Part shown: piece after piece, positions 27,485 to 35,810 of the stretch
How the letters are laid out: every line of letters starts with the position of its first letter
How positions within the stretch are numbered: the stretch's first letter is position 1
Position numbers and translations under genes: made by a program
Source of the DNA: DASQFQ01 sp963811595
GTDB lineage: Bacteria > Actinomycetota > Thermoleophilia > Solirubrobacterales > Solirubrobacteraceae
Assembly: GCA_963811595.1 (NCBI GenBank)
Contig: CAWERW010000005.1
Coordinates: 186,001-250,000 of the forward strand
Length of the DNA: 64,000 nt
Reading direction: 5' to 3'
Notes under the pieces: model-generated
What the model was told of the DNA's origin: nothing
Databases searched by the model: none
The model's input: only the letters and a program-made list of their open reading frames with translations

Positions 27485-29863
27485 GTGCGTCTCCCACGAA
27501 TCCACGCGCGCGCGCTCCGCCTGCGCGAGAGCGTCATCGCCCGGCTGCTGCTCACGCTGGTGCTGGCGCTCGGGGCCGTCGGGGCGATCCAGTACGTCAT
27601 CGTCGGCGACCGCGTCAAGCGCGACCTGATCCGCGAGCACGCCGCGGTGCATGCCGCCGACGCGCGCTCGCTCGAGGAGCGCGCCGCCGAGGTCGAGGGC
27701 AACCAGTACGTGTCGCCGCTCGGCGAGGTGACCGAGCTGCTCGCCGCGATCGCCGCCCGCCCGGCGACGCTCGACGTGATGATCGTCGAGGCCGACGGCA
27801 GCGTGCTCGCCTCCCCGGTCGCCGGTCAGGTCGGCACGGAGAGGGCGGATCCGCTGCTGCTCAGGGTCGCGCGCACCGGGCGCCCGATCTCCGGCACCGC
27901 CGCGGGCGACGGGCGCAACGCCTACATCACGCCGGTGCGGCTGCTCGGTCGCGACGTCGTGTTCGCCGAGTACCGCTCGAGCAAGGCGCTGGAGGCCGGC
28001 GTCGCGTCGTTCCGCGACGGCCTCGGGCTGTTCGTGCTGCTCAGCCTGCTGATCGCGCTGCCGCTCTTCTACGTGCTCGGCGGCCGCAGCGTCGACGTGC
28101 TCTACCGCGCCGCGCTGCAGCGCGCGCGCCGCGACGGGCTGACCGACCTCGACAACCACCGCGCCTTCCAGGACGAGCTCGCGCGGGCCGTCGGCGAGGC
28201 CTCGCGCTACGGCGCGACGATCACGCTCGCGCTGCTCGACATCGACGACTTCAAGTTCGAGAACGACCGCCACGGCCACCAGCACGGTGATCGCCTGCTG
28301 TGCGAGCTCGCCGACCTGCTGCGCAATTCGCGCGCCGGCGACCGCGCGTTCCGCCTCGGCGGCGACGAGTTCGCGCTGTTGCTCGCCCACACCAACGAGT
28401 GCGACGCCGACATCCCGCTCGAGCGCATCCGCGCCGCGGTCGAGACGCGCCTGTCGGGCGTCACCACGAGCATCGGCTTCAGCGCCGCGCGCGCCGACGA
28501 CCGCGAGCCGAGCTCGCTGTGGGGCCGCGCCGACGCCGCCCTGCTCGAGGCCAAGCGCCGCGGCGGCAACGCCGTCGTCGCCTCGACCGAGGTGTCCGAC
28601 AGCGTGCCGGTCGTGACGATCGAGAAGGTCCGCGTCGTGCGCTCGCTGATCGACGTCGGCGCGGTCGACGTCGCCTTCCAGCCGATCTGGGACCTCGGCG
28701 GCACCCGCGTGCTCGGCTACGAGGCGCTCGCCCGCCCTCACGCCTCAGAGCTCGCCGGGCCCGGCGAGGCGTTCGAGATCGCCGACTCGATCGGCCGCGG
28801 CCACGAGCTCGACGCCGTCTGCCGGCGCGCGACGCTGCGCGCCGCCGCCGATCTGCCGAAGGGCGCCCTGCTGTTCCTCAACGTGTCGCCGCAGACGCTC
28901 GAGCACGACGCGCTCGCCGGCGACAGCCTCGTGCTCGCCGTGCGCGGCGCGGGCTACGAGCCCGAGCAGGTCGTGCTCGAGATCACCGAGCGCACCGACG
29001 CCCGCATGGAGGTGCTCGTGCCCGAGGCGGCGCGGCTGCGGTCGCTCGGCTTCCAGCTCGCGCTCGACGACGTCGGCGCCGGCAACGCCGGCCTCGAGAT
29101 GCTCAGCGCGCTGCCGGTCGACTTCATCAAGATCGACCGCGCGGTCGTCGCCAACGCGGTCGAGGACCGCAGCGCGCGCGCCGTCATGCTCGGGATCATG
29201 GCGTTCGCCCGCGAGAGCGGCGCGTTCGTGATCGCCGAGGGCATCGAGACCGAGGAGATGCTCGAGCTGGCGCGCGACCCCGAGCCGGAGGGCGCGGCGC
29301 GGCCCGCCGGCGCCCAGGGCGCGCAGGGCTACCTGCTCGGGCGCCCGGCGCCGGTACCGGCCGAGGCGCCGAGCTACGACGCGACGCTCGCCACGCTGAC
29401 CGAGCTGACCGCCGACCGCGAGCGGCGCCGGATCGCCGCCGCCCTCCAGCGCGGCGACGAGCTCTACAAGGTGCTGCTGCGCACGGTGCCCGACCTGCTG
29501 GTCGTGCTGTTCGACCGCGACCTGCGCTGCCACGCCGTCGACGGCGGCATGGAGGCGACCGAGATGTGGCGCGCGATGGTGGTGGGTCGCACGCTGCCCG
29601 AGGCGCTGCCCGAGGAGGGCGACGGCGAGGCGATGGACGCGCTGCTGCGCCCGGTGCTCGACGGCGAGCCGAGCGACTTCGAGTGGATCGGCCGCCGCAC
29701 GGGCGCGCACCTCGCCGTGCAAGCGGTCCCGCTGCGCGACGACCGCGCCGGCGTGATCGGCGTGATGGCGGTCGCCCGCGACGTCACGCCGAGCCGCGAG
29801 GTCGACGCTGCGCTGCGCTCGTCGCGCGGCACTCCGGCCGGCGCTCCGGCTCGCGCGCGCTAG
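27485..29863 (+). CDS. GGDEF-EAL c-di-GMP enzyme with extracytoplasmic sensor and C-terminal PAS
   Basis: A 792-residue membrane signalling protein starting at GTG. Two membrane segments (about 20-40 and 180-200) flank an extracytoplasmic sensor. The GGDEF domain is intact (LGGDEFALL near 291), with an RAGD inhibitory I-site five residues upstream. The EAL domain is intact (GYEALAR, LFLNVSP, LEITER, ALDDVGAG, FIKIDR, EGIET). A PAS-like domain closes the protein (about 660-780). Synthesis and hydrolysis of c-di-GMP are both possible. It lies 49 bases after pdhB and 38 before pdhC, an unusual location. Confidence 0.9.
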   Translation: MRLPRIHARALRLRESVIARLLLTLVLALGAVGAIQYVIVGDRVKRDLIREHAAVHAADARSLEERAAEVEGNQYVSPLGEVTELLAAIAARPATLDVMIVEADGSVLASPVAGQVGTERADPLLLRVARTGRPISGTAAGDGRNAYITPVRLLGRDVVFAEYRSSKALEAGVASFRDGLGLFVLLSLLIALPLFYVLGGRSVDVLYRAALQRARRDGLTDLDNHRAFQDELARAVGEASRYGATITLALLDIDDFKFENDRHGHQHGDRLLCELADLLRNSRAGDRAFRLGGDEFALLLAHTNECDADIPLERIRAAVETRLSGVTTSIGFSAARADDREPSSLWGRADAALLEAKRRGGNAVVASTEVSDSVPVVTIEKVRVVRSLIDVGAVDVAFQPIWDLGGTRVLGYEALARPHASELAGPGEAFEIADSIGRGHELDAVCRRATLRAAADLPKGALLFLNVSPQTLEHDALAGDSLVLAVRGAGYEPEQVVLEITERTDARMEVLVPEAARLRSLGFQLALDDVGAGNAGLEMLSALPVDFIKIDRAVVANAVEDRSARAVMLGIMAFARESGAFVIAEGIETEEMLELARDPEPEGAARPAGAQGAQGYLLGRPAPVPAEAPSYDATLATLTELTADRERRRIAAALQRGDELYKVLLRTVPDLLVVLFDRDLRCHAVDGGMEATEMWRAMVVGRTLPEALPEEGDGEAMDALLRPVLDGEPSDFEWIGRRTGAHLAVQAVPLRDDRAGVIGVMAVARDVTPSREVDAALRSSRGTPAGAPARAR

Positions 29864-29888
29864 AAGCTGGTCAGAGCCGGTTTGCGGG

Positions 29889-29894
29889 TACGCT
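29889..29894 (+). promoter_or_regulatory. -10 box TACGCT, leaderless promoter of pdhC
   Basis: TACGCT ends seven bases before the pdhC ATG, so E2 can be transcribed independently of the upstream c-di-GMP gene. Confidence 0.55.
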
Positions 29895-29901
29895 GCCGGG
29901 C

Positions 29902-31326
29902 ATGGCCGACGTCGCGATGCCCCGCCTTTCCGACTCGATGGAGGAAGGCACGATCCTCAAGTGGCTGAAGTCCGACGGGGACGAGGTCAAGCGCGGCGAG
30001 GAGCTCGTCGAGATCGAGACGGACAAGGCCAACATGACGTACGAGGCCGACTCCGACGGCACGCTCACGATCGTGGCGAAGGAGGGCGACACGCTCCCGG
30101 TCGGCGAGACGATCGCGCGGCTGGGCGACGGGTCCGAGGGCGGCGGCGAGGACGAAGAGCCGAAGGCCGACGAGTCCGAGGACGAGGAGCCCACGGCCGA
30201 GGAGTCCGAGGAGCCGAGGACGAGCGAGGACGAGGAGCCCGCCGAGGAGGAGGAGCCCTCCGGCGAGGAGGACGCTGACGAGGACGCCGGCGACGACGAC
30301 GACACCTCCGGCAACGGCAAGCGCGAGGAGGCGCCCGAGCCGGCGCCCGCGAAGGCCGAGGAGGCGCCCTCCGGCAACGGCGGCGGCGACCGCGTCAAGG
30401 CCTCGCCCGTCGCGAAGCGGATGGCGCGCGAGATGGGCGTCGAGCTCGGCGAGCTCGAGGGCTCCGGCCCCGGCGGCCGGATCGTCAAGGCCGACGTCGA
30501 GGCCGCCGCCCAGGGCGGCGCCGCGACCGCCGAGGCCGAGGCACCTGCCAAGGAGGAGAAGGAGCCCGAGGCCGAGGCGCCCGAGAAGAAGGACGTGCCC
30601 GCGCCCGTCGCGTCCGGCGGCGACAAACAGGCCGGCCGCGGCGAGACCACCGAGCAAGAGCTCACCCGCCTCCAGAAGACCGTCGCGCGGCGGATGGCCG
30701 AGTCGAAGGCGACCGCACCCGACTTCGTGCTCACCGTCGAGGTCGACATGGAGGAGGCGGTCGAGCTCCGCAAGCAGCTCAAGGCCGCCGCCGGCGACCA
30801 GCCCGCGCCGTCGTTCAACGACTTCGTCATCAAGGCGAGCGCGCTCGCGCTGCGCGACTTCCCGCGCGCCAACGGCGCCTACCGTGACGGCAAGTTCGAG
30901 CTCTACGGCCGCGTCAACGTCGGCGTCGCCGTGGCGGGCCAGGACGCGCTCGTCGTCCCGACCGTGTTCGACGCGGACAGCAAGTCGCTCGGGCACATCG
31001 CGCGCGAGTCGCGCGCGCTGGCCGAGCGCGTCCGCGCCGGCGCGATCACCCCGCCGGAGCTGTCGAGCGGCACGTTCACGGTCTCCAACCTCGGCATGTA
31101 CGGCATCAAGCGCTTCGTCGCGGTGATCAACCCGCCGCAGGCGGCGATCCTCGCCGTCGGCGCGCTCGAGCCGCGCCCCGTGGTGCGCGACCGCAAGGTC
31201 GTCGTGCGCTCGATGATGGAGCTCACGATCTCCTGCGACCACCGCATCCTCTACGGCGCCGACGCCGCCGAGTTCCTCGCGAAGATCCGCGAGTACCTCG
31301 AGAACCCGCTGCGGCTCGCGCTCTAG
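29902..31326 (+). CDS. pdhC: Dihydrolipoamide acyltransferase (E2), pyruvate dehydrogenase type
   Basis: A 474-residue E2. The lipoyl domain occupies residues 1-75, with the lipoylated lysine in EIETDKANM. A very acidic linker (about 80-150) follows, then a peripheral-subunit-binding domain (SPVAKRMAREMGVELGEL and GPGGRIVKADV), a second linker, and the catalytic core ending in DHRILYGADAAEFL with the active-site histidine. It moves the acyl group from E1 to CoA. It is separated from pdhAB by the c-di-GMP gene and has its own leaderless promoter. Its stop overlaps the convergent VOC gene (CTAG). Confidence 0.92.
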   Translation: MADVAMPRLSDSMEEGTILKWLKSDGDEVKRGEELVEIETDKANMTYEADSDGTLTIVAKEGDTLPVGETIARLGDGSEGGGEDEEPKADESEDEEPTAEESEEPRTSEDEEPAEEEEPSGEEDADEDAGDDDDTSGNGKREEAPEPAPAKAEEAPSGNGGGDRVKASPVAKRMAREMGVELGELEGSGPGGRIVKADVEAAAQGGAATAEAEAPAKEEKEPEAEAPEKKDVPAPVASGGDKQAGRGETTEQELTRLQKTVARRMAESKATAPDFVLTVEVDMEEAVELRKQLKAAAGDQPAPSFNDFVIKASALALRDFPRANGAYRDGKFELYGRVNVGVAVAGQDALVVPTVFDADSKSLGHIARESRALAERVRAGAITPPELSSGTFTVSNLGMYGIKRFVAVINPPQAAILAVGALEPRPVVRDRKVVVRSMMELTISCDHRILYGADAAEFLAKIREYLENPLRLAL

Positions 31327-31667
31327 CCCTCCTCGAGCGCGCCGCCGAAGCCGATCTCGTTGCCGTCGGGGTCGAGGTAGATCGCCTTGCGCGCCCCGCC
31401 GGAGTAGGTCTCGCGCTTGTCGGGCTCGATCCCGCGCGAGGCGATCTCCGCCACGCGCTCGTCGAGGTCGCCGGCGAAGATCGTGTGGATCGCCCCGCCG
31501 GCGGGCTCGGACTCGACGATGAACAGCCAGCGGTGCTCCGCGAGCTCCCACACCGCCTCGGTCGCGTGCGGCATGAAGCTCGGCTCCGAGCCGAGCAGGC
31601 GCTCGTACCAGGCCTTCGCCGTCTCGAAGTCGCTGACGCGGTTGCCCGCGAAGAGCTCGACGGTCAT
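31323..31667 (-). CDS. VOC/glyoxalase-fold protein
   Basis: A 114-residue vicinal-oxygen-chelate protein: an N-terminal AKAWYERLLGSEPSF, a central WLFIVESEPAGGAI, and the C-terminal signature YLDPDGNEIGFG. The family binds a metal with His/Glu or acts as a resistance or glyoxalase-like protein. The ATG overlaps the stop of the broken hydrolase copy (ATGA), so it is the last gene of a four-gene minus-strand operon. Confidence 0.82.
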   Translation of the reverse strand: MTVELFAGNRVSDFETAKAWYERLLGSEPSFMPHATEAVWELAEHRWLFIVESEPAGGAIHTIFAGDLDERVAEIASRGIEPDKRETYSGGARKAIYLDPDGNEIGFGGALEEG

Positions 31668-32276
31668 GACGGCGGGTCGAGGAAGGGCACGATCATCGAG
31701 AGCAGCCATTCTGCGCGGTCGAGCACCCCGGTGCCGGGCGGCATGAGGTGCGTGGTGCCGGGGAGGATCGCGAGCTGGGAGTCGGGCAGGCCGGAGAGGT
31801 CGCCCATCCCGCCGCCGCCACGCAGCTTGAACAGCTCGACCGCGTGCTCGGTCCGGACGAGGTCGGAGTCGCCGACGATGATCAGCGTGGGCGCGGGGAT
31901 CCCGCGGACGTCGTCCTCGGGCCATGCGTAGTCGGTGGTGTGGAGCGTCCTGAGCTTCTCGACCAGCACCGGGAAGTCGCCCGGGTTGGGAGCGAGCCGC
32001 ATGTACTCCGTCTCCCTCGGCGACCCGGCGAACATCTCAGGCGTGATCGACGGGAGCATCGCGATCGCCTCTTCCGCCATCGCGTCGTGGCGGTAGCCCG
32101 ACGCCGCGGGCACGAGCCGCCGCACGCGCTCCGCGGTGTCGTGTCGTCCGCCAGCCCCGGCAGCAGCGGCGCGAACGCCTCGGCCGTCAGGTACGCGCCG
32201 TGCAAGAGCCCAGCGGCGGCCCGTCGCCGTGGACCTCGTAGTACATCCGCAGGTCGCCGACGGGCGCGTAGGGCAT
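31664..32276 (-). pseudogene. Degenerate duplicate of the adjacent alpha/beta hydrolase
   Basis: Starting at 32276 the frame reads MPYAPVGDLRMYYEVHG, nearly identical to the next gene upstream, then shifts frame after GPPL and stops. In another frame LLHGAYLTAEAFAPLLPGL continues, followed by a loss of roughly 75 residues that includes the GYSMGGG nucleophile elbow, and a last frame resumes at ERVRRLVPAASGYRHD and runs to 31664. It therefore lacks the catalytic serine and is frameshifted. It arose by tandem duplication and is a probable pseudogene, unless assembly of the repeat went wrong. Confidence 0.8.
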
Positions 32277-33062
32277 CTACTCGCCCGGGTCGAGGAACGG
32301 CGGGATCATGAGCCGCAGCCACGCCACGCGGTCGAGCATCGCCGATCCCGGCGGGATGAAGTGCGTCGTGCCGGGCAGGATCGCGAGCTGCGAGTCGGGC
32401 AGGCCGGAGAGGTCGCCCATCCCGCCGCCGCCGCGCAGCTTGAACAGGCTCACGGCGTGCTCGGCCGTGACGCCGTCGGCGTCGCCGGCGACGATCAGCG
32501 CCGGCGTCGTCATCTGCCGCACCTCGTCGTCCCAGGCGAAGTCGGTGGTGTCGAGCGTCTTGAGCTTCTCCACCAGCGTGGGGAACGCCTCCGGATGCGG
32601 CGAGAGCCGCTGGTACTCGGTCTCCATCGGCGAGCCCGCGAACATCGCGGGCGTGATCGACGGGAACATCGCGATCGCCTCGGCGGGCATGCCGTCATAG
32701 CGGTAGCCGGCGGAGATCACCACGAGCCGCCGGACGCGCTCCGGGTGCTGGATCGCCAGGCGGAGCGCGGCACCGCCGCCCATCGAGTAGCCGGCGACGT
32801 CGGGCTGCCCCAGCTCGAGGTGCTCGATCAGGCCGGCGACGTCGTCGCCCATGCGCTCGTAGGTGAGCGGGCGGTCGGCGTCGGCGGTGCGGCCGTGGCC
32901 CTGCAGCTCGGGGACGATCACCTGCCGGAGCTCGGACAGGACGGCCGTGAGCGGCTCCATCATCTCGACCGTCATGTACGCGCCGTGGAGGAGGACGAGC
33001 GGCGGGCCCTCGCCGTGGACCTCGTAGTACATCTGGAGATCGTCGACGGGCGCGTAGGGCAT
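32277..33062 (-). CDS. Alpha/beta hydrolase
   Basis: A 261-residue hydrolase of the epoxide-hydrolase/haloperoxidase-like branch. LVLLHGAYMT supplies the oxyanion region, AGYSMGGGAALR the nucleophile serine near residue 95, AGDADGVT the acid and PGTTHFIPPG the histidine. It starts immediately after the upstream gene (TAGATG, no spacer) and ends immediately before its degenerate copy. The substrate is unknown. This is the intact parent of the pseudogene next door. Confidence 0.85.
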   Translation of the reverse strand: MPYAPVDDLQMYYEVHGEGPPLVLLHGAYMTVEMMEPLTAVLSELRQVIVPELQGHGRTADADRPLTYERMGDDVAGLIEHLELGQPDVAGYSMGGGAALRLAIQHPERVRRLVVISAGYRYDGMPAEAIAMFPSITPAMFAGSPMETEYQRLSPHPEAFPTLVEKLKTLDTTDFAWDDEVRQMTTPALIVAGDADGVTAEHAVSLFKLRGGGGMGDLSGLPDSQLAILPGTTHFIPPGSAMLDRVAWLRLMIPPFLDPGE

Positions 33063-33671
33063 CTACTGGAAGCCTCCGTGGCGGCGGTACGTCGAGTTCG
33101 GCGCGCGGTCCTTGTCGAGCGTCACGCCGGCCGGCCGCTGCTCCGTGTTGACGAACAGGCACAGCCAGCGCTTCGGGTCGGGGCCGGGGACGCACGTGCG
33201 GTAGAGGTCCTCCTCCAGCCGCATCGGGTCGGCGAGCGCGATCGACGCACGGTACTCGGGCGCCTGCGCGACCACGTAGTCGTGGACGGCGGCGGACTGC
33301 GCGCGCAGGTCGTCCTCGGCCGCGACCACGCTCGGCCGGTGCGCGAGCCCGAGCGCGAGCACGCCGACGGCGAACGCGCACAGCAGCGCCGTGCCCGCGT
33401 AGTTGTCGGCCACCGGGCGCGGCAGGTCGGGCCGGCGGCGGCGCAGCCGGGCGCCGAGCAGCGGCGCGAGCACGGCGACGCCGATCAGGTTCGCGAAGCC
33501 CGCCAGCAGCACGCCCGGGACGATCCCGCCGGGCCCGTCGCCCGCGATCGGGAGGACCTCGAGCGCGACCCCCTCGGCGAGCGTCAGCGCCACGAACGCG
33601 GGCCACAGCCAGGCACCCCGCATCCGCCACCGCATGCGCGCGCGCCAGAGGGACTGCTCCTGCCGCTCCAC
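33063..33671 (-). CDS. Membrane protein with three helices and exported C-terminal domain
   Basis: Two hundred and two residues from the GTG at 33671. Helices lie near WLWPAFVALTLAEGVALEVL, VPGVLLAGFANLIGVAVLAP and GTALLCAFAVGVLALGLA. The C-terminal 85 residues are soluble, with two cysteines (RTCVPGPDPKRWLCLF). The start is supported by TACCTT six bases upstream. It heads the minus-strand operon with the two hydrolase copies and the VOC gene. The family is unrecognised. Confidence 0.65.
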   Translation of the reverse strand: MERQEQSLWRARMRWRMRGAWLWPAFVALTLAEGVALEVLPIAGDGPGGIVPGVLLAGFANLIGVAVLAPLLGARLRRRRPDLPRPVADNYAGTALLCAFAVGVLALGLAHRPSVVAAEDDLRAQSAAVHDYVVAQAPEYRASIALADPMRLEEDLYRTCVPGPDPKRWLCLFVNTEQRPAGVTLDKDRAPNSTYRRHGGFQ

Positions 33672-33677
33672 CCTTAC

Positions 33678-33683
33678 AAGGTA
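33678..33683 (-). promoter_or_regulatory. -10 box TACCTT, leaderless promoter
   Basis: On the minus strand TACCTT ends six bases before the GTG at 33671. It decides this start over an upstream in-frame ATG that would add 37 residues of non-hydrophobic sequence. Confidence 0.5.
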
Positions 33684-33780
33684 CCCTTGCTCCGCCCGCC
33701 GGTGATCCCGCGCGGGCGCCAAGTGAGGAGCGCTGCCCGGAGGATCCCGGAGGCGCCCAAGAGGAAAGGGAACACGCCAC

Positions 33781-34845
33781 ATGGCGACTGAAGCGGCTCA
33801 GTCCGGGACGTCCCAGGACGTCCCACCGGACGTATCGGAGCACCTGACCACAGAGGACCGGGTCGGGCTGCTGCGCGCGATGCTGATGATGCGCGGCATC
33901 GAGGAGCGCGCGATGACGCTCTACCGGCAGGGCAAGGTCCCCGGCTCGTTCTACGACGGCTTCGGCCAGGAGGCCGTGTCGGCCGGCCCCGCGTGGGCGA
34001 TGGCGGCGCAGGACCGCCTCTGCATCCTCCACCGCGACCTCGCCGCCCACGTCATCCGCGGCGTCGAGCCCGCCCGCATCTTCGCCCAGTACATGGGCCG
34101 CGAGGACGGCATCACCGGCGGGCGCGACGGCAACGTGCACTTCGGCGACCGCACGAAGGGCTGCGTCGGGATGGTCTCGATGCTCCCCGACATGATGCTG
34201 GTCGCGACCGGGCTCGCGATGGCGTTCAAGATGCGCGGCGAGCAGCGCGTGGCGCTGACCTGGTTCGGCGACGGATCGACCTCGCGCGGCGACTTCCACG
34301 AGGCGATGAACTGGGCCGGCGTCCAGCGCCTGCCGGTCATCTTCATCCTCGAGAACAACCAGTACGCGTACTCGACGCCGCTCGACCAGCAGTTCGCGGT
34401 CGACCCCGTCGAGCGCGCGGCCGCCTACGGCTTCCCGGGCGTGAAGGTCGACGGCAACGACTGCGAGGCGACGTTCGAGGTCGTGCGCGTCGCCCGCGAG
34501 CGCGCGCTCGCCGGCGAGGGCCCGACGATGATCGAGGCCGTGACGATGCGCATGCACGGCCACGCCGCGCACGACGACATGAAGTACGTGCCGCGCGAGC
34601 AGGTCGAGGAGTGGCAGGCCAAGGACCCGATCGACCGCCAGACGCGCCGCCTCGAGGCGCTCGGGGTCGACGTCGCCGCCCTGCGCGAGAGCGTGAAGGC
34701 CGAGATCGAGGCCGCGGTCGAGACCGCGCTCGAGAGCCCGATGCCCGACGGCGAGACGGCCACCGACCGCGTGTTCGCGGACGAGCCGGCGCTGCTCGAG
34801 GACGGCAACGCGCCGTGGAGCGGCTTCCAGAAGGCGGGTTCCTGA
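33781..34845 (+). CDS. 2-oxoacid dehydrogenase E1 alpha subunit (branched-chain/acetoin type)
   Basis: A 354-residue E1alpha. The ThDP motif begins GDGSTSRGDFHEAMNWA near residue 160 and ends ENNQYAYSTP; RMHGHAAHDDMKYVP replaces the PDH-type loop. The layout and divergence from the first E1alpha suit branched-chain 2-oxoacid or acetoin dehydrogenase. An AAAGGGA Shine-Dalgarno lies about ten bases before the ATG. It is the first gene of a compact E1alpha-E1beta-E2 operon. Substrate is inferred from family only. Confidence 0.88.
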   Translation: MATEAAQSGTSQDVPPDVSEHLTTEDRVGLLRAMLMMRGIEERAMTLYRQGKVPGSFYDGFGQEAVSAGPAWAMAAQDRLCILHRDLAAHVIRGVEPARIFAQYMGREDGITGGRDGNVHFGDRTKGCVGMVSMLPDMMLVATGLAMAFKMRGEQRVALTWFGDGSTSRGDFHEAMNWAGVQRLPVIFILENNQYAYSTPLDQQFAVDPVERAAAYGFPGVKVDGNDCEATFEVVRVARERALAGEGPTMIEAVTMRMHGHAAHDDMKYVPREQVEEWQAKDPIDRQTRRLEALGVDVAALRESVKAEIEAAVETALESPMPDGETATDRVFADEPALLEDGNAPWSGFQKAGS

Positions 34846-35810
34846 TGCCCACGATGACCTACCTGCAGGCGATCTCCGACGCGATGCGCGAGGAGATGCG
34901 CTCCGACGAGCGCGTCTTCGTGATGGGCGAGGACATCGGCACGTTCGGCGGCGCGTTCAAGGTGACCGACGGCTTCATCGACGAGTTCGGCCCGCAGCGC
35001 GTGATGGACACGCCGCTGGCCGAGTCGGCGATCGTCGGCTGCGCGATCGGCGCCGCCGTCGAGGGCCTGCGGCCGATCGCCGAGATGCAGTTCTCCGACT
35101 TCATCTCCTGCGGCTTCGACCAGCTCGTCAACGTCGCGGGGAAGATGTACTACCGGCAGGGGCTGAGCGTGAACATCACCGTCCGGCTCCCGAGTGGCGG
35201 CGGCTTCAGCGGCGGCCCGTTCCACTCCCAGAACCCCGAGGGCTGGTTCATGCACTCGCCGGGCCTGAAGGTCGTCGCGCCGTCGACGGCCGAGGACGCC
35301 AAGGGGCTGCTGATCCACGCCGTGCACGACCCCAACCCGGTCGTGTTCATGGAGCACAAGCACCTCTACCGCCGCGTCAAGGGCGAGGTGCCCGAGGGCA
35401 CCTACGAGACGCCGTTCAGCGCGCGGATCGCGCGCGAGGGCACGGACCTGACCGTGATCGCCTACGGCGCGATGGTGCACACCGCGCTCGAGGCGACCGA
35501 GGACATCGACGGCGCCTCGGTCGAGGTGCTCGACCTGCGCTCGCTGGTGCCGCTCGACGAGGAGGCGATCCTCGCGTCGGTGCGCAAGACGTCGAAGGTC
35601 GTGATCGTCGACGAGGCGAACCAGACGTGCGCGGCGGGCGCGCAGGTCGCGGCGCTGATCGCGGAGCGCGGCTGGGAGGACCTCGACGGGCCGGTCGTGC
35701 GGGTCGCGACGCCCGACGTGCCGATCCCGTTCTCGCCCACGCTCGAGCAGGCTGTGCTGCCGCAGGTCGACGACCTCAAGGAGGCGTGCCGTGAGCTCCT
35801 CGCCTACTGA
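34845..35810 (+). CDS. 2-oxoacid dehydrogenase E1 beta subunit (branched-chain/acetoin type)
   Basis: A 321-residue E1beta starting one base inside the previous stop (TGATG). GEDIGTFGGAFKVTDG near residue 29, LPSGGGFSGGPFHSQ near 114 and VDEANQTCAAGAQV near 253 are conserved. It pairs with the E1alpha upstream. Its last 20 bases overlap the E2 gene, whose AAGGAGG ribosome-binding site lies in this coding region. Confidence 0.9.
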   Translation: MPTMTYLQAISDAMREEMRSDERVFVMGEDIGTFGGAFKVTDGFIDEFGPQRVMDTPLAESAIVGCAIGAAVEGLRPIAEMQFSDFISCGFDQLVNVAGKMYYRQGLSVNITVRLPSGGGFSGGPFHSQNPEGWFMHSPGLKVVAPSTAEDAKGLLIHAVHDPNPVVFMEHKHLYRRVKGEVPEGTYETPFSARIAREGTDLTVIAYGAMVHTALEATEDIDGASVEVLDLRSLVPLDEEAILASVRKTSKVVIVDEANQTCAAGAQVAALIAERGWEDLDGPVVRVATPDVPIPFSPTLEQAVLPQVDDLKEACRELLAY

